Source: an uncultured Mycoplasmataceae bacterium (GTDB lineage Bacteria > Bacillota_I > Bacilli_A > Mycoplasmatales > Mycoplasmoidaceae). From it: a stretch of DNA of 15,914 bases. Shown here piece by piece: positions 14,995 to 15,914 of the stretch (its first letter is position 1; the number at the start of each line of letters is the position of its first letter). The notes below the pieces were generated by a model that was given only the letters and a program-made list of their open reading frames with translations, was not told the DNA's origin and did not search any database. The DNA is taken from positions 1 through 15,914 of the forward strand of contig CAMWQH010000003.1 in assembly GCA_947176435.1 (NCBI GenBank), given 5' to 3'. A program made the position numbers and the translations under genes.

Positions 14995-15300
14995 CTATAA
15001 AGTGATTTGAATTTCTACTCCTGATGGAATGATTAATCTTTTAAGAGCATCAATTGTTTGGATTGAAGCTTTTTTAAGAACAATTAAACGTTTGTGGGTT
15101 CTACGTTCAAATTGTTCCATCGCAGGTTTGTATACGTGTGGAGATCTACACACTGTAAAAACTTCTTTCTTTGTTGGAAGAGGAATTGGACCTTTGATTT
15201 CGCAGTTAGTGTTAACAGCGATTTCAATTATTTTCTTGACTGATTTATCTAATAATTCATGATCATAAGAAAATAATTTAATTCTTAATTCTTGATTCAT
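14995..15300 (-). CDS. rpsJ: Small-subunit ribosomal protein S10
   Basis: This is a 101-residue S10 of standard length. It has LRIKLFSYDHELLDKSVKKI, GPIPLPTKKEVFTVCRSPHV, and QFERRTHKRLIVL in the loop region, ending in IIPSGVEIQITL with a TAG stop. S10 lies in the 30S head and is also the NusB (NusE) partner in antitermination. It is the first gene of the operon. Its ATG lacks a usable SD: the nearest purine motif, AAAGG, is about 17 nt away. This is unlike almost every other gene here, so translation may depend on the leader structure. Confidence 0.98.
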   Translation of the reverse strand: MNQELRIKLFSYDHELLDKSVKKIIEIAVNTNCEIKGPIPLPTKKEVFTVCRSPHVYKPAMEQFERRTHKRLIVLKKASIQTIDALKRLIIPSGVEIQITL

Positions 15301-15417
15301 AAGTTGTTTTCTTGTTGCCTTTCTGATGTATTTTAATCGCTTTTTCGGTGTTTATTGAGTTCCCTGATACTTGACAACACTTTTTGGTGTATCAGCAATC
15401 TCAATGTGAGAAAGCGT
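15301..15417 (-). promoter_or_regulatory. Structured 5' leader of the S10 operon
   Basis: About 115 nt lie between the likely transcription start and rpsJ. Reading the minus strand, a small hairpin, TCTCA-CAT-TGAGA (15411-15399), comes first. Then CTGATAC and GTATCAG (15395-15389 and 15370-15364) form a 7-bp stem around an 18-nt loop with ACACC and GTGT inside. ATTGAG (15405-15400), part of the first hairpin, can instead pair with CTCAAT (15359-15354) and enclose the second stem. The two folds exclude each other, as in regulatory leaders. A near-repeat (ACACCAAAAAG and ACACCGAAAAAG) is also present. Control by L4, as in E. coli, is possible but not shown. Confidence 0.45.
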
Positions 15418-15423
15418 ATATAT

Positions 15424-15434
15424 ATAATATCATA
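15424..15434 (-). promoter_or_regulatory. Likely -10 region of the S10 operon promoter
   Basis: The minus strand reads TATGATATTAT here, giving two overlapping -10 candidates, TATGAT (15434-15429) and TATTAT (15429-15424), followed by an alternating TA run and ACGC. Initiation would be near 15417. I find no good TTGACA-like -35 at the right distance; a TTGTAA lies much too far upstream. Mycoplasma promoters often have a recognisable -10 only. The position, just upstream of a leader and the first gene, supports the call. Confidence 0.5.
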
Positions 15435-15493
15435 ATTTTCCAAATAATTAAAAAAATGTTTTAAATTTACAAATTTTTGCAGAAATTACATAT

Positions 15494-15519
15494 AAACTCC
15501 AAGAAAGATCTTAGAGTTT
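15494..15519. terminator. Hairpin, possibly a terminator of the upstream unit
   Basis: AAACTC (15494-15499) pairs with GAGTTT (15514-15519), and inside it AAGA (15501-15504) pairs with TCTT (15509-15512) across one mismatch, closing an AAGA tetraloop. No strong T run follows on either strand, so efficient termination is uncertain. It lies between the unidentified frame ending at 15565 and the promoter of the ribosomal operon, which is where a minus-strand terminator would be expected. Confidence 0.4.
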
Positions 15520-15548
15520 GTCACTTTTAGTATATAAGTAATAATAAT

Positions 15549-15572
15549 TTAGTTAAATAATTAGTTAAATAA
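15549..15572. repeat. 12-bp perfect tandem repeat (two copies)
   Basis: TTAGTTAAATAA occurs twice back to back (15549-15560 and 15561-15572). The second copy includes the TAA stop of the unidentified frame on the minus strand. It could have arisen by slippage. No function is evident. Confidence 0.85.
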
Positions 15573-15825
15573 TTTGGAAGCTGAAATCAAATGTTAAAGG
15601 ATCGGTAGATTCCTTATTTATCAATAAAACATGTAAATAATTGTTTTCATCTTCAGAATGTTGCGTAGCATTATCTGTATTCGTTATTAGTTGTTTGTTC
15701 GGCAAATAAAATTTTTTATCTTTTTTATTATGTCAACCGTTTTTTATGCCTCTATAATATTCATACATAACATTTCGATCAATTGGACAAATTCAATTTT
15801 CTCTGTATTTTTTTGAAAAGAGCAA
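15565..15825 (-). CDS. Unidentified short open frame, possibly a gene remnant
   Basis: I do not recognise this frame. Read with UGA as Trp, it is open for 86 codons to a TAA at 15565-15567. Residues include KKYRENWICPIDRNV, then MYEYYRGIKNGWHNKK, and near the end HVLLINKESTDPLTFDF. An in-frame ATG at 15768 would give 67 residues; a TTG at 15825 gives all 86. No convincing SD stands before either. Upstream, the same frame continues open to the window edge except for a single TAG (15826-15828), so this may be the tail of a longer gene broken by a nonsense change. The composition looks protein-like, but chance cannot be excluded. Both Trp codons are UGA. It shares the operon's strand but is separated from it by about 265 nt. 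Confidence 0.35.
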
Positions 15826-15914
15826 CTATAACTTGTTAAACAAAAAAAGAATAATTGAAGAAAATGTTAAATTTTTGTTTGTTATTTTAGTAAAAAAATA
15901 TTGTAAGAATAGGT

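Noticed and set aside
1..15914. CRISPR arrays, tRNA or rRNA genes, insertion sequences
   Set aside because: I find no regularly spaced repeats, no cloverleaf-like sequence in the gene-free stretches, and no transposase or terminal inverted repeats.

Overview
The window is the S10-spc-alpha ribosomal protein supercluster of a mollicute (Mycoplasma-like bacterium). All 29 recognised genes lie on the minus strand and are read from high to low coordinates. Three things point to a mollicute. UGA is read as tryptophan: I count 25 in-frame UGA-Trp codons in these genes against one UGG. The DNA is strongly A+T-rich. The spacing is very tight, with secY-adk-map-infA-rpmJ following the spc genes directly and no rpmD (L30) between rpsE and rplO. 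I cannot fix the species. Many genes look truncated or split if UGA is taken as stop, and the coordinates given here are corrected for this.

Layout in transcription order. 15914-15565 holds a short open frame of unknown identity or a gene remnant. 15564-15301 holds a weak hairpin, a probable -10 box and a structured leader. 15300-9515 is the S10 block: rpsJ, rplC, rplD, rplW, rplB, rpsS, rplV, rpsC, rplP, rpmC, rpsQ. 9497-4158 is the spc block: rplN, rplX, rplE, rpsN, rpsH, rplF, rplR, rpsE, rplO, secY. 4147-2401 holds adk, map, infA and rpmJ. 2388-205 is the alpha block: rpsM, rpsK, rpoA, rplQ. A hairpin with a U tract at 196-170 closes the operon, and 1-169 is A/T-rich with long T runs and no gene.

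The genes supply ribosomal parts (20 of the 29 precede secY), the Sec channel, adenylate kinase, methionine aminopeptidase, initiation factor 1 and the alpha subunit of RNA polymerase. No gap between neighbours exceeds about 30 nt. Three junctions share a TAATG overlap. In about ten junctions the upstream stop codon is itself part of the Shine-Dalgarno sequence of the next gene, so the block is probably expressed as coupled polycistronic mRNA.

This is a conserved housekeeping locus and I see no novel accessory system. The points most worth checking are the leader with mutually exclusive stems in front of rpsJ, rpmJ with a TATAAT box and no SD, SecY and MetAP starts that seem to depend on re-initiation, large low-complexity tails on L3, L23, L29, S5 and S3, and the unidentified frame upstream.
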